A stretch of 48,288 nucleotides of DNA. Source: JBELMB01 sp042088665 (GTDB lineage: Bacteria; Pseudomonadota; Alphaproteobacteria; Rhodobacterales; Rhodobacteraceae). A program made the translations under genes and the position numbers. The stretch is taken from contig JBELMB010000019.1 in the NCBI GenBank assembly GCA_042088665.1, positions 1 through 48,288 on the forward strand. The letters are read 5' to 3'. Under the pieces are notes generated by a model that had not been told where the DNA came from, ran no database searches, and was given only the letters and a program-made list of their open reading frames with translations. Below, piece by piece: positions 15,741 through 25,700 of the stretch (position 1 is the first letter of the stretch; every line of letters begins with the position of its first letter).

Positions 15741-17301
15741 TCGATCCGGTCAGGTAAAGGTGATCAAAGATCGTCACCGCCGAATTGCCCGGATCCCAGG
15801 GCAGGTCCTCGGACACCGCATAGCTGACCACGTTGCGCCAAAGGTACATGCCGGGGGTGACCTTTTCCCATTCTGCGACCAGATCCAGGTAGGCCTGCTT
15901 GCGGCCCTCGAAGTCCTGCGTCTGCTCAAAGGTTTCGCCCAGCGTGACGAAGTCTTCGGTCATGTCCCAGGTCTTGTGCTTGGCGCGAAAGCGGCTGGAG
16001 GTCGGGCCCCAGTCCATCCAGAGCGGACGGTAGGGATCGCCGGAAAACTCGCTCGACATCGACATGTTGAGGAAGTGGAACGGGCGCTGATAGGCGAGCG
16101 AAAAGTTGTCTTTCAGCTCGATCTTGACGTTGATGCCCACATCGGCCCACTGCTCGACCATGAATTCCGCGGCGATCTCGTAGTTGGGGTAGAACCCGCG
16201 GGTGATGTGCCAGATCAGTTCTTCGCCGTCGTAGTCGCTGGCCTCGAGGAATGCCTTGGCCGCATCGGTGTCAAAGGGCACCGCGCGAGGCCTGTCGGCA
16301 TCGTAGTAGTCGCCGTATTCCGGGAAGTTGAAGGGTGTCGGCACAAAGGTGGCATCGCCCCAGATCGCCTTGACGATGCTGTCGCGGTCGACGGCAGAGA
16401 CGATCGCCTTGCGCAGGTTCACATCCGTCAGCGGATTGTCGGGCAAGTCTTCGGTTTCCAACATGTTGAAGGCGAACATCGGATAGTTCTCGATGCCCTT
16501 CTCCATGACGGTGATGCCATCGGTGCCTTCCAGCAGTTCGACCTGATCGGCCGGTACGCTGACGACCACGTCAAAGCTGCCAGCCACCAGCCCGGCAAAG
16601 CGGGTAGAGAACTCCGGCACGATCTCGAACTTCAGGGAGGCGGCAGGCACGGGCCCTGCCCAGTAGTCGTCAAAGGCCTCGGATTCGACCGCCACGGAGG
16701 GGTCGAAGAAGGTCATCTTGTAAGGCCCTGTCCCGATCGGCATCTGGCCAAAGGCATCGGTGCCGACCTCTTCGTAGTAGTGTTTGGGCAGCACGAACCC
16801 GATGGGTGTCACCATGCGGTAGGGCAGGTTCGGGTCAGGATAGCTGGTCTCGATCTCGATGGTGTAAGGGCCGGTCTGATCCACACGCACAAACCCGCGC
16901 ACATAGCGCGTGCCACGGCGGGCCAGCGGCTCTGGTCCCCAAAGACGCTCGGCGGAGAGGGAAAAAGCCACATCCTCGGCGTCCATCTCGTGGCCATCGT
17001 GGAACTTTACCCCTTCGCGGATCTTGAATTCCCAGACCATATCGGACTTGCGGGTCCAGCTTTCGGCCAGCCACGGCACCAGTTCGGTGCCATTGGGATC
17101 TTCCCAGCGATTGCGGCGCACCAGCGTGTCAAAGATGTTCGAATGCACCCGCGCACCGGTGGTCGAGATCCCGATCACCGGATCCATCGTGGGCCACAGA
17201 TTGTCGACGGCGACCACCAGATCGGGCCGATCCTGCGCCCAAGCCAGAGAGCCCGCAAGGGCGATCACAGCCGTTGCTGACAGCAAACCAGTTCTTTTCA
17301 T
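15733..17301 (-). CDS. ABC transporter family-5 solute-binding protein
   Basis: A 522-residue periplasmic binding protein. Its Sec signal peptide is MKRTGLLSATAVIALAGSLAWAQ, with cleavage likely after AWA. Family landmarks are VHSNIFDTLVRR, LAESWTRKSDMVWEFKIREGVKFHDG, DVAFSLSAERLWG, PIGTGPYKMTFFDPS, NLRKAIVSAVDRDSIVKAIWG, AKAFLEASDYDGEEL and MVEQWADVGINVKIELKDNF. It supplies the substrate to the permeases encoded next. The amidase gene ends 34 bases upstream on the same strand. The co-operonic amidase and RraA-like protein suggest an amide- or acid-bearing ligand rather than a plain peptide. That is inference. Confidence 0.94.
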   Translation of the reverse strand: MKRTGLLSATAVIALAGSLAWAQDRPDLVVAVDNLWPTMDPVIGISTTGARVHSNIFDTLVRRNRWEDPNGTELVPWLAESWTRKSDMVWEFKIREGVKFHDGHEMDAEDVAFSLSAERLWGPEPLARRGTRYVRGFVRVDQTGPYTIEIETSYPDPNLPYRMVTPIGFVLPKHYYEEVGTDAFGQMPIGTGPYKMTFFDPSVAVESEAFDDYWAGPVPAASLKFEIVPEFSTRFAGLVAGSFDVVVSVPADQVELLEGTDGITVMEKGIENYPMFAFNMLETEDLPDNPLTDVNLRKAIVSAVDRDSIVKAIWGDATFVPTPFNFPEYGDYYDADRPRAVPFDTDAAKAFLEASDYDGEELIWHITRGFYPNYEIAAEFMVEQWADVGINVKIELKDNFSLAYQRPFHFLNMSMSSEFSGDPYRPLWMDWGPTSSRFRAKHKTWDMTEDFVTLGETFEQTQDFEGRKQAYLDLVAEWEKVTPGMYLWRNVVSYAVSEDLPWDPGNSAVTIFDHLYLTGSNG

Positions 17302-17335
17302 GACGTTTCTCCCGTTGGTTTTGGATTATCAGAGC

Positions 17336-18190
17336 TTATTCCGCCGCAGCGTTCTGCGCGGCGACTTTCAATGTGTAGGGGCGCTCGTTCCTGAGCGATG
17401 GGATCTGAGCGCGCGCAGAGTCGACAAGATCGAGGTCCAGATCGACCGTGACCTGTCCGGGTGCGTCGCCTCCCAGATCGGCGAGGACGTCGCCCCAGGG
17501 CGAAATGATCAGCGAATGCCCCCATGTGACCCGTCCGTCGGCGTGGTTGCCGACTTGCGCCGCGGCCACGACAAAGGCGCCCGTTTCGATGGCGCGTGCC
17601 CTCAGCAGCACCTCCCAGTGGGCGCGGCCCGTGGGCACCGTGAAGGCGGATGGGACGAACAGCACCTGCGCGCCTGCCCTTGCATAGTCGCGGTACAGAT
17701 GCGGAAAGCGCAGATCGTAGCAGATGCTCAGGCCCAATCCACCCCAGGGGGTCTGCGCGACAACCGCTTCGGTGCCCGGTGCATAGCGGTTCGATTCGCC
17801 CGTTGGCGGACGGCCTTCGAGGAACACATCGAACAAGTGGATCTTGTCGTATCGCTCGGTGATCTGCCCCGCGGGGTCGATGAGCGTGCCGTGGTTGAAC
17901 ACCCGTCCGTCGGGGGCCTTGACCGGGGTCGAGCCTGCCTGGATCCAAAGCCCGTGGCGCTTTGCCAGATCAGAACAGGCCACCAGAAAGGGATCGTCGG
18001 CCTCTTGCGTGATTTGTGCCCGGGCATGGTCCTTGTCCCGGTCCATGAGCCCGGCGGCCTCGGGCAATGCCAGCAGGTCCGCGCCGTCCCCGGCAGCCTT
18101 GGCCGCGGCTTCTGTCACCGTCTCGATGTTCACCGCGTGTGAATTGTGCGACGTCATCTGAAGCATCGCCAGCCTGAGCATCTGCGCCAT
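17336..18190 (-). CDS. Carbon-nitrogen hydrolase (nitrilase superfamily amidase)
   Basis: A 284-residue cytoplasmic enzyme with the complete nitrilase-superfamily triad: glutamate in LLALPEAAG, lysine in RYDKIHLFDV and cysteine in LGLSICYDLRFPHLYRDYA. The KIHLFDV and ICYDLRFP context matches the Nit branch (deaminated glutathione/omega-amidase-like) rather than true nitrilases. It hydrolyses a C-N amide bond. It is the first gene of the operon feeding the Dpp-type transporter and is divergent from the LysR gene at 18305. That pattern suggests LysR control and a role in processing an imported amide. Two in-frame ATGs at the start (MAQMLRL) leave the exact start open by three residues. Confidence 0.92.
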   Translation of the reverse strand: MAQMLRLAMLQMTSHNSHAVNIETVTEAAAKAAGDGADLLALPEAAGLMDRDKDHARAQITQEADDPFLVACSDLAKRHGLWIQAGSTPVKAPDGRVFNHGTLIDPAGQITERYDKIHLFDVFLEGRPPTGESNRYAPGTEAVVAQTPWGGLGLSICYDLRFPHLYRDYARAGAQVLFVPSAFTVPTGRAHWEVLLRARAIETGAFVVAAAQVGNHADGRVTWGHSLIISPWGDVLADLGGDAPGQVTVDLDLDLVDSARAQIPSLRNERPYTLKVAAQNAAAE

Positions 18191-18207
18191 CGCGGATCTC
18201 CTTTCTT

Positions 18208-18255
18208 CACATATTCAGGTGTTTCCCTCACACGATAGGGAAGAAAAGATATGTG
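18208..18255. promoter_or_regulatory. Nested dyad in the divergent amidase/LysR promoter region
   Basis: CACATAT (18208-18214) is mirrored by ATATGTG (18249-18255). Inside it TTCCCT (18223-18228) is mirrored by AGGGAA (18237-18242), with almost the same centre. The stretch is AT-rich compared with its surroundings and lies between the start codons of the amidase operon and the LysR gene. It is a good candidate for the LysR binding region and both promoters. Confidence 0.5.
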
Positions 18256-18304
18256 ATAAGTTCAAAATAGTTGAGTTACGTTAGTTTTTCTCACATGTTG
18301 AGCC

Positions 18305-19243
18305 ATGGACAAACGACGCCGCTTGCCGCCACTGAACTCCCTTCGCGCGCTTGAGGCGCTGCGTGAAACCGGATCGGTGTCGGCGGCAGCCGAACGGCTG
18401 AGCGTGTCGCACTCTGCCGTCAGTCACCAAATTCGCATATTGGAGCAATGGGTTGACCGGTCGATCACGGTCAAGCGCGGGCGCTCGGTCGCGTTGACCG
18501 AAGCGGGGGAGAGCCTTGCGCGCGTGGTCCGCGAGAGCTTCGATTCCATCCGGCATGAGCTTGATTTGCTGCCCATGCGTTTCCAACGTTCGGTCAGCAT
18601 TGCCGCCCTGCCGATCATTGCCGAAGAAGTTATCCTGCCGGAAATTTCAGCGTTCCATGCCCGCCATCCGGATGTGATCTTGCATGTCTCGCTGGCGCAG
18701 ACCGACCGGGCCAGCACGCCTGCGCCCGATATCGAAGTGCTGTTTCGGGAAAGGGCGCGCTTGCAGCCGGGCGAAGAGGCGCTGCTGCCCGGTACGGCCG
18801 TGCCCGTTGCCGCGCCAAGCCTCATCGCAAAGGCAGGTGGCGACCCGATCAGGACGCTGCGTCGCGGGCCGCTTCTGTCGGACGAGGACTTTCGGATGTG
18901 GCCGCGCTGGCAGGCCTTGGCCCCGGATCTCGTCGGTCCCGAACCGGCCCCGCCACAGGTTTTTCTGGAGGGATCGTTCCTCTTGCAAAAGGCTGCGATG
19001 GACGGGTTGGGCGTTGCCTTGTGCCGCGTTGCCACGCTGGACAGAGCACTCGCAGAGGACCGTCTGCGCGTTTTGTCCGATCGCAGCATCGACGAAAACT
19101 GGACGTATACATTGCGTGTGCCCTCGCCCCGGGCCGAGGAGGTGGAGGTCCGGCTGGTGTCCTCCTGGCTGCAAGATCTGGCCAACCGGAGGAATGCGCG
19201 TGCCGCGGGCAAGCGCATGATGCGAGATCAGGACCCAAAGTGA
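18305..19243 (+). CDS. LysR-family transcriptional regulator (GcvA-like)
   Basis: A 312-residue regulator. The N-terminal helix-turn-helix starts PPLNSLRALEALRETGSVSAAAERLSVSHSAVSHQIRILE, the pattern of the GcvA/AmpR branch (PLNALRAFEAAAR..., SHQI). The C-terminal ligand-binding domain follows from about residue 95, with LEGSFLLQKAAMDGLGVALC near the end. It is transcribed away from the amidase-ABC-RraA operon across a 114-base gap with a clear dyad, so it almost certainly controls that operon, with the imported compound or its product as coinducer. A terminator hairpin follows 56 bases after its stop. Confidence 0.93.
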   Translation: MDKRRRLPPLNSLRALEALRETGSVSAAAERLSVSHSAVSHQIRILEQWVDRSITVKRGRSVALTEAGESLARVVRESFDSIRHELDLLPMRFQRSVSIAALPIIAEEVILPEISAFHARHPDVILHVSLAQTDRASTPAPDIEVLFRERARLQPGEEALLPGTAVPVAAPSLIAKAGGDPIRTLRRGPLLSDEDFRMWPRWQALAPDLVGPEPAPPQVFLEGSFLLQKAAMDGLGVALCRVATLDRALAEDRLRVLSDRSIDENWTYTLRVPSPRAEEVEVRLVSSWLQDLANRRNARAAGKRMMRDQDPK

Positions 19244-19298
19244 AAACACATTCCGCACCGCTGATGCGTGCGCAGAGCCACGGCTCTGGCTCACGCGG

Positions 19299-19325
19299 AA
19301 CCCGGGTCGCCGGGTTTGGTTTTGC
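19299..19325 (+). terminator. Rho-independent terminator after the LysR gene
   Basis: A perfect seven-pair stem AACCCGG/CCGGGTT (19299-19305 with 19310-19316) around a GTCG tetraloop is followed by a T-rich stretch (TGGTTTTG). A weaker hairpin GAGCCA/TGGCTC lies just upstream at about 19274-19292. Confidence 0.7.
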
Positions 19326-19792
19326 CTGTTTGCGGTTGATCCCATCTTTCCGGGGCTGTGGCGTGGCTTTGGAAGGCGGGGCTTGCCGTCTCAATGACGC
19401 AATTCAATGGCATTGGTTCCCAGTTTCAAACAAACCGTGATCAGAGAGTATATTGTTTCTATTTTCAAAAAACATAAATTGATCTGAAAATAAAGGATGC
19501 GGTATTATTTATGATATTCTGAATTGGATCGCAAATATATTTCGGCAATTGCCAATTCTTCGCAGAGCGGATGTGTATGCCAAGGCGCTGATTTCGCTTC
19601 AATAAAATTCACGTCCATCCAGGATGTGGCCAAATCTTGGAATTTCTGGAGAACGTCGGCACCACCCTCCACCTAATTTGAACAGAATTTTGGTTAATAA
19701 ACCTCCCCAGTTGCCAATTGTCATGCGTCCCAAATGCCAACCCCAAACGTGGCTTGCGTACTGACATAAACCTTGCTCAGGGGACCGTCATC
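19326..19792 (+). promoter_or_regulatory. Long AT-rich leader upstream of the giant RTX gene
   Basis: The gap has no recognisable gene. From 19440 to about 19700 it is far richer in A and T than the rest of the window. It holds a perfect ten-base palindrome GGCAATTGCC (19544-19553) and a second TTGCCAATT element at 19711. Such AT-rich leaders in high-GC genomes usually hold promoters and binding sites for silencers or cell-cycle and surface-attachment regulators. I could not assign a specific -35/-10 pair. Confidence 0.5.
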
Positions 19793-22700
19793 GTGAGTAC
19801 TCAAAATTCCGCAGTGCCGTCTGCGAACCATCAGATCGTAAATGGAGACTTCGAAAACCTGACACAAGGTGTCGGGTCGGGGACATCAGCCTTTGGCTGG
19901 ACCAGCGCGGGGGCTGCCTCCGGCGTGTCTGGCGGGGACGGATACGACCATCGGGTCGAAGGACACGGCTACGCGCTGGGCGGATGGTCGAACAGCAGCG
20001 GACAATCGATCGCACAGACCGTACAGACGGAGGCCGGCGCTGCCTATACGCTTGTCTTTGACGCGGGCCTGCATTTTGGAGCCCTTCGCGACGGTCTGCT
20101 CGACGTCGAAATCGAAGGCGCATCTGGCGCGCGCACCCTCGTCAGCCTTGGGGCTGATGATCTGGGCGCGCGTCAGACATTTGCGTTGGACTTTGTCGCC
20201 CTCGATGCCGCGACGACCGTTCGGTTTGTCTATGATGGCAACGGGGCAGCCAGTTCGACGGACATCGACCTAGACAATATCGAGCTTCAGGCGCGCTCAC
20301 CCGCAAACGACGGTCTTCGCGTGTTCGAAAGCGAAACCGCCGGCGATACCGAGACGCTCGAAGGTGGCGTGACCTCGCTTCTGGGCAATGACGCGACAGG
20401 GGCCCAGATCGTGAGTGTGAATGGCATGACCGGTCTTCTTGGCGAGTGGGTCGACCTCGACAAGGGCCGGGTCATGATCCTTGCCGATGGCACCGTCGAT
20501 TTCGATGCGCAGGGCGATTTTGATGCGCTGAACAGTGGGGAAAGCGACACCGTGTCTGTCGTGTATTCCACAGGCACGACCAGTACGGGCGAGCTGCTCG
20601 TGAATGGTGATTTCGAAACGCACGACCACTTGGGTCGGGGGTCTGGCGGCAATCGTTGGGATGTCTTCAGCAGCATCGAAGGCTGGACCACGCTCCGCGG
20701 GGCGGTTGAAATTCAGCAGGGAGCCCATGGCGGTACGCCTGTCAACAACACGTCCAACTCGGTTGTCGAACTGGACAGCCACGGTCTTGCGGACACCAAT
20801 GGCAGCATGCAGCAAGAGGTCGAACTGCCTGCTGCGGGAAGCTACACGTTTGCCTTCGACTATGCGCCGCGGGGCCTTGGATCCCGGACTGCGCAGACCA
20901 ACGCGCTTGATGTGCTGGTCGATGGCGAGGTTGTAGATACCATCGTCACCGCCACGCTGGGGTATCAGCGCTATGAGTATCAGCTGGATCTTGATGCCGG
21001 TGCGCATACCGTCGGCTTTGCCGCCGGCGGGACAGCAGATGGCATGGGGCCGCTGATCGACAATGTCTCCTTGCAGGGCGATATCGCGCAAACCGCGTCC
21101 CTGACCATCGAGGTGCAGGGCGAGGACGCAGCGCCTCTTCCGGTCGAGGCGCCCCCGGAGCCCGAGGAGTTCGAAGGACCCGCTGAACAACAAAGCCTTT
21201 ACGCCCAGACCAGTGTCGCAGGCGAGATTTCCGCCGGTGGGGTGGACCTGAGCGGCAGCGCCGGGGCAGAGGCCGATGCCGGGGCGTACTTCGGTGCGAA
21301 CGGGTACTATGTGGGCGCCTATGCGCAGGCAGACATCGAAGGTTCCGCCTCTGTCGATCTGGGCGGCGGCGTGTCGCTGGACGTGCATGTCGGCGCGACG
21401 GCCTTTGCCGGAGCCTACACGGATTTCTACGTCGATGGCACCACGGTCAGGATGGGCGGCAAGGCCGGGGCAGGCGTCACCGGCGAGGCCGGCGTGGATG
21501 TCGGCACCAACATCGGCGATGGCGCCGTCGGTGCGGGCACCGATGTCGAGGTCAACGTCGGTGTGATCGCCAGCGGCGATGGCGAGATCAACTTTGGCGA
21601 CGGCAGCTACGGCACCGCGGGCGAAGCAGGTGCGTTTGCTGGCGCCGGTGTCTCGGTCACGGTGCGCTCGGACTCCAGCTATGACAACGTCGGCTCCGCC
21701 GGGGCGGGTGCAGGCGGCAGCGTCGGCAATGTGGGTGTCGCTGGTGGCGGCAACGCGGGCTACGAGGATGGCAAGATCAGCTTTGGACTCAACGGCGACC
21801 TTGCCTTGGGTCTGGGCATCAAGTTCGACTTCCAGGTCGAGATCGACACGCATTACCTTCAGGAGGGTGCGCTGGCGCTTGCGGATGTCGAAGCGGTTGC
21901 GCAGGCCGCCACAGTGGTCGCAGCGGCGGCGGGCGAGGCTGCCAGAGCCACCGAAGAGGTCGCAGAGGATTTCGCCAACGGGGCCGTGGATGCGGCAAAC
22001 GCTGTTGCGGAGCTTGGCGAAGAGGCCACACAGGCGCTGGGCGCATTGGGTCAAGCTGCCGCCGAGGCCGCGCAACAGGCCGCCGATGCCTTTGAAGACG
22101 GCGCAGGCGAGGTGGCAAACGCGGTCGCCGGGGCCGCAGATGACGCGGCCGATGCGGTGGTCTCTGCCGTGGACGATGCGAGGGAGGCGGCTGTTGCCGC
22201 TGCCGAAGCCGCCGAAGCGGCGGCAGACGCCGCTCGGGACGCCGCCAATGACATCGCAGCCGGCGCGCAGCTCTCGCTCAATCTGGCGCAGGCGCAGCTC
22301 GGAGGCTTTATCGACGATGCCTTCCGGGCCTATAACGCAGCACTTTTTTCCGGCGTGTCATCCCTTGCGGGCTCTTTCGAGGAGTTCATGAACAATGCGG
22401 TCACGGAGGTCTTTGGCAACGTGCTCGGGGGCGCCGCGAGCGAGGCGATCGATGCGCTTGGTGACGTAGTTAACGACATCGCGGGCTCGGTTGGTGACGC
22501 GGTCGGCGATGCGGTGGATGACTTTGTCGGCGGCATAGGCAGCGGTTGGGGGATCTTCTCCAAGAGCGTCGGGGATCCGACCCTTCCGGCGATCCCGGTG
22601 CCGACCTACGTTTCACAGGACGTCGTGAACTACGTGGGGTTCTACTTTGGCCCTGCCGAGGAACAGCTGAACAGGGTGATGAATGCCGGAGAGCCGGTGC

Positions 22701-25700
22701 TTCGCGCCATGAGCGAGGCCGCGGTGCTCAAGGCCATGAAAGAGGCAGAAGCCACGGGTCACGCAGAAGAGGCCGCCGAAGCCGCTGCGCTGGCCAGCAC
22801 CTTGACCGCCCTGACGCCATTGGAATACGCGGCGCAGATCGCGCAAGCCGAAGCCGTCGAAGCGCAGGCTGATTTTGCGGCGCTGGTGGTTGATTTGCAG
22901 GTGCAGATCGACGCTCTGCAATACTCCATCGACCAGAACACCGCGGCCTTTTCGGCGCTGGCCCTGTTGCGTGCAGAGGCCGAAGGACAGGCCCAGCAGT
23001 ACCGCGACGCGCTGGTCGCATTGGAGGCAGAGCCGCTTCCGGACGATGAAAAGGCCCAGATGCGCGCGGAGCTTGAACAGGCCATCGGCAGCGTCATGGA
23101 CCCCGTCGACGCGCAAGACGCACAGTTGCGCGCCCTGATTGCCGATCTGGAGGTGCGACTCGCCGCGCTGCAGGATCAACGCGCAGCGGAGCAGGCCTAT
23201 GTGGACCAAAAGTTGGCCGCGGCTGCCGAGGCACAATTGCGCGCTGACTATGAGACCGCGGTGGGCCGTGTGGCGGATCTGGAGGCGCGCGAACAATCGG
23301 CGCTGGACGATTTCCTCGCACAAGAAGGCCATGTCAACGACGACCGTCAGGCCCTGCGCGAATACGAAGACACGCTTCGGGAACTGCAGATCGCCCGCGA
23401 TCAGGAACTGGTCCGCCTCACGGCTGTGCTGGAGGAGGAAAAGCAAAAGGTATTCGAGCTTGAGGAAGCCGCGATCGCGATGGAAGACGCGGTCTGGGAG
23501 GCCTATGATGCCTTGGATGCCCTGACCGAGGGCACCGATGCCTACGCTCAAAAGGCGGCGGAACTGGCCGCGCTCGAGAATGCCCTGAACATTGCATGGG
23601 ATGCCTATTTCGATCAGGAAAATGTCATCCAGGCCGCGGATGACGCCGTCTATCGCCATGAATATCAGGGCGACAACAGCAACTATGGATCGTACCAGAT
23701 CGAGATGCTGGAGGAGGCGATCCAAACCGGCGAGCAGTACCTTGACGAACTGTATTGGATCCATTCAGAAATCGCCGACGAACTGAGCGCGGCCCGCGAC
23801 CTGTTGGCAGAGCTGACGGCGCGTCATGATTTGCTCGAGCCGCTGGGCCACGAGCAGCTGGAGGCCCTCGAGGCGCAGTTGTGGGCGGAGGTCAACGCGC
23901 GTGTCGCGGTGCTTATGGCCGAAGCTGATGCAGCCTTGATCGCGCTGGAGGACGCCCGCGTTGACTATGCCGACCAGATCGCCGAAGCCGAAGCGCGCGC
24001 AGCCGCTGCGCAGACCGACAGCCAGATTGCCGCGGCGCAGGGCGCTTCGACGCTGAACAAGGCGGAATTCCTCGCCAGTGATGAGGGCAATGCGCAGATC
24101 GCTGCCGTGCTCGCCGAGGCGCAGGAGCAGCTGCAAAAGGCGCAGCTATACTATGCGGAAACCGACCACGCCCTTGCCTTGGCTCAGGTGCAAATCGCGG
24201 AAGAGGACCTGTCGTCGCTCAGGTCTGTCCTCGCGGATCTGGGGGATACACCCGACGTCGCGGACGCGCGCGACGAACTTCAGGTCGAGATCAAGCAGGT
24301 CGAAGAAGCCTATGCCACAGCGCTTGAAAGCGCGCAGGCCTGGACCGAGACCTTGATGAACCTCATCGCCAACCACCCGGTCGCGGGGGCGCCGCCGGAA
24401 CTGGCGGAGGCCAAACTGGCCGAGTTGGACGGGTTGCTTGTGCAGCTTTCGGCGGATCTGGCCGCGCAGCCTGTCAACCTGACCGAAGAGTTGCGTGGCA
24501 CGGCCACCGCCAGCGCCAGCTCGATCGGTTGGGGATCCGAGGCCATGGCGGTGCTGGACGCAGACACGTCTGCGGGCAACTGGGCACATACCTTCAACGG
24601 CGCAAATGAGTACATCCAGGTCGACCTGAAGGACGAATATGGCATCACGCGGCTGGAGATCGTCAACCGCGTGGAAAGTTCCGGCGACCGGCTGAACGGT
24701 GCCGAAGTGGTGCTGCTGGATGCCTCGGGCGCAGAAACCCACCGCTTTGCCCCGATCACCGGTGCCGAGACGGGTGAACGTCTGATGTTCACGACGGCCA
24801 CACCGGTGGACGCGCAATTCATGCGGATCGAGCACAGCAATCAATACCTGCATGTGGCCGAGATCGAAGTGTTCGGGATCCGCAACGCGGAGCCTCCGCT
24901 TGAACCCGGTGATGACCTTGGCGGCGGACCGCTGGAATTCGTGCCGCTGCTGGCGGATCTTCCGGAGGATGATGTCTTTGTCTGGCACGAGGGCGATGGC
25001 TCTGGCACGGTGGAGGGCGGATTGCATCTGGAAGGGGACAAGCTGCAGGTGAACGCCGGCACGCCCCTCGGCCAGGAGGTCGAGATCACCGCAAGCGGTG
25101 CGCGCGTGATGCTTGAGCGTATGGGCCCGGCGGGTTTTCAGCTCGACATCGGAACGACCGAGATGCTGGAAGTCATCGGTGAGACTGGCGATGATATGGT
25201 GACCGCCCATTCCGGTGTTGGTCCGCTGATCCTGCTGGAAATGCGCGGCGGTGGTGGTGCCGATACCCTGCGCGGCGCCGAAGGCGATGACCTGCTCGAA
25301 GGCGGTGAGGGCAATGACATGCTCAACGGCGGGGGTGGCTTTGACACGGTTGTCTACTCCGCCAGCACGACCGGTGTTCAGGTCTCTCTTGAGGCAAACA
25401 TGGCCCATGACGGCGGCACCTATGCGCTGGGGGTCTACAGCGGCGCCACCGAGACCGACAGGATCTACGGCGCCGAGAACATCGTCGGGTCCGCCTTCGC
25501 CGATCTCTTGCAGGGCAAGACCGGATCGGCGGCGGTGATCGACGCAGGTGACGGCCATGACCGGGTCGAGACCGGGATCCGAAACGACGCCGTTACCGCG
25601 GGCGCGGGTGACGATACCGTCATGACCGGCGCTGGTGCGGACAGCATCATCGGCATCGAGGGAGCGGACACCATCAACGGTGGCGCAGGTTTTGACACTG

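Noticed and set aside
15454..17280. 608-codon plus-strand frame opposite the Dpp-type binding protein
   Set aside because: It is the antisense of a gene with signal peptide and full family motifs; no domain is recognised in it.
19718..19792. TTG start with 25 additional residues for the RTX protein
   Set aside because: No ribosome-binding site precedes the TTG, and the added stretch includes the only cysteine. The GTG at 19793 has AGGGGA at proper spacing.
20297..22075. 592-codon minus-strand open frame opposite the jelly-roll and Gly-rich region
   Set aside because: Same reason: it mirrors codon bias of the sense gene and shows no recognisable domain.
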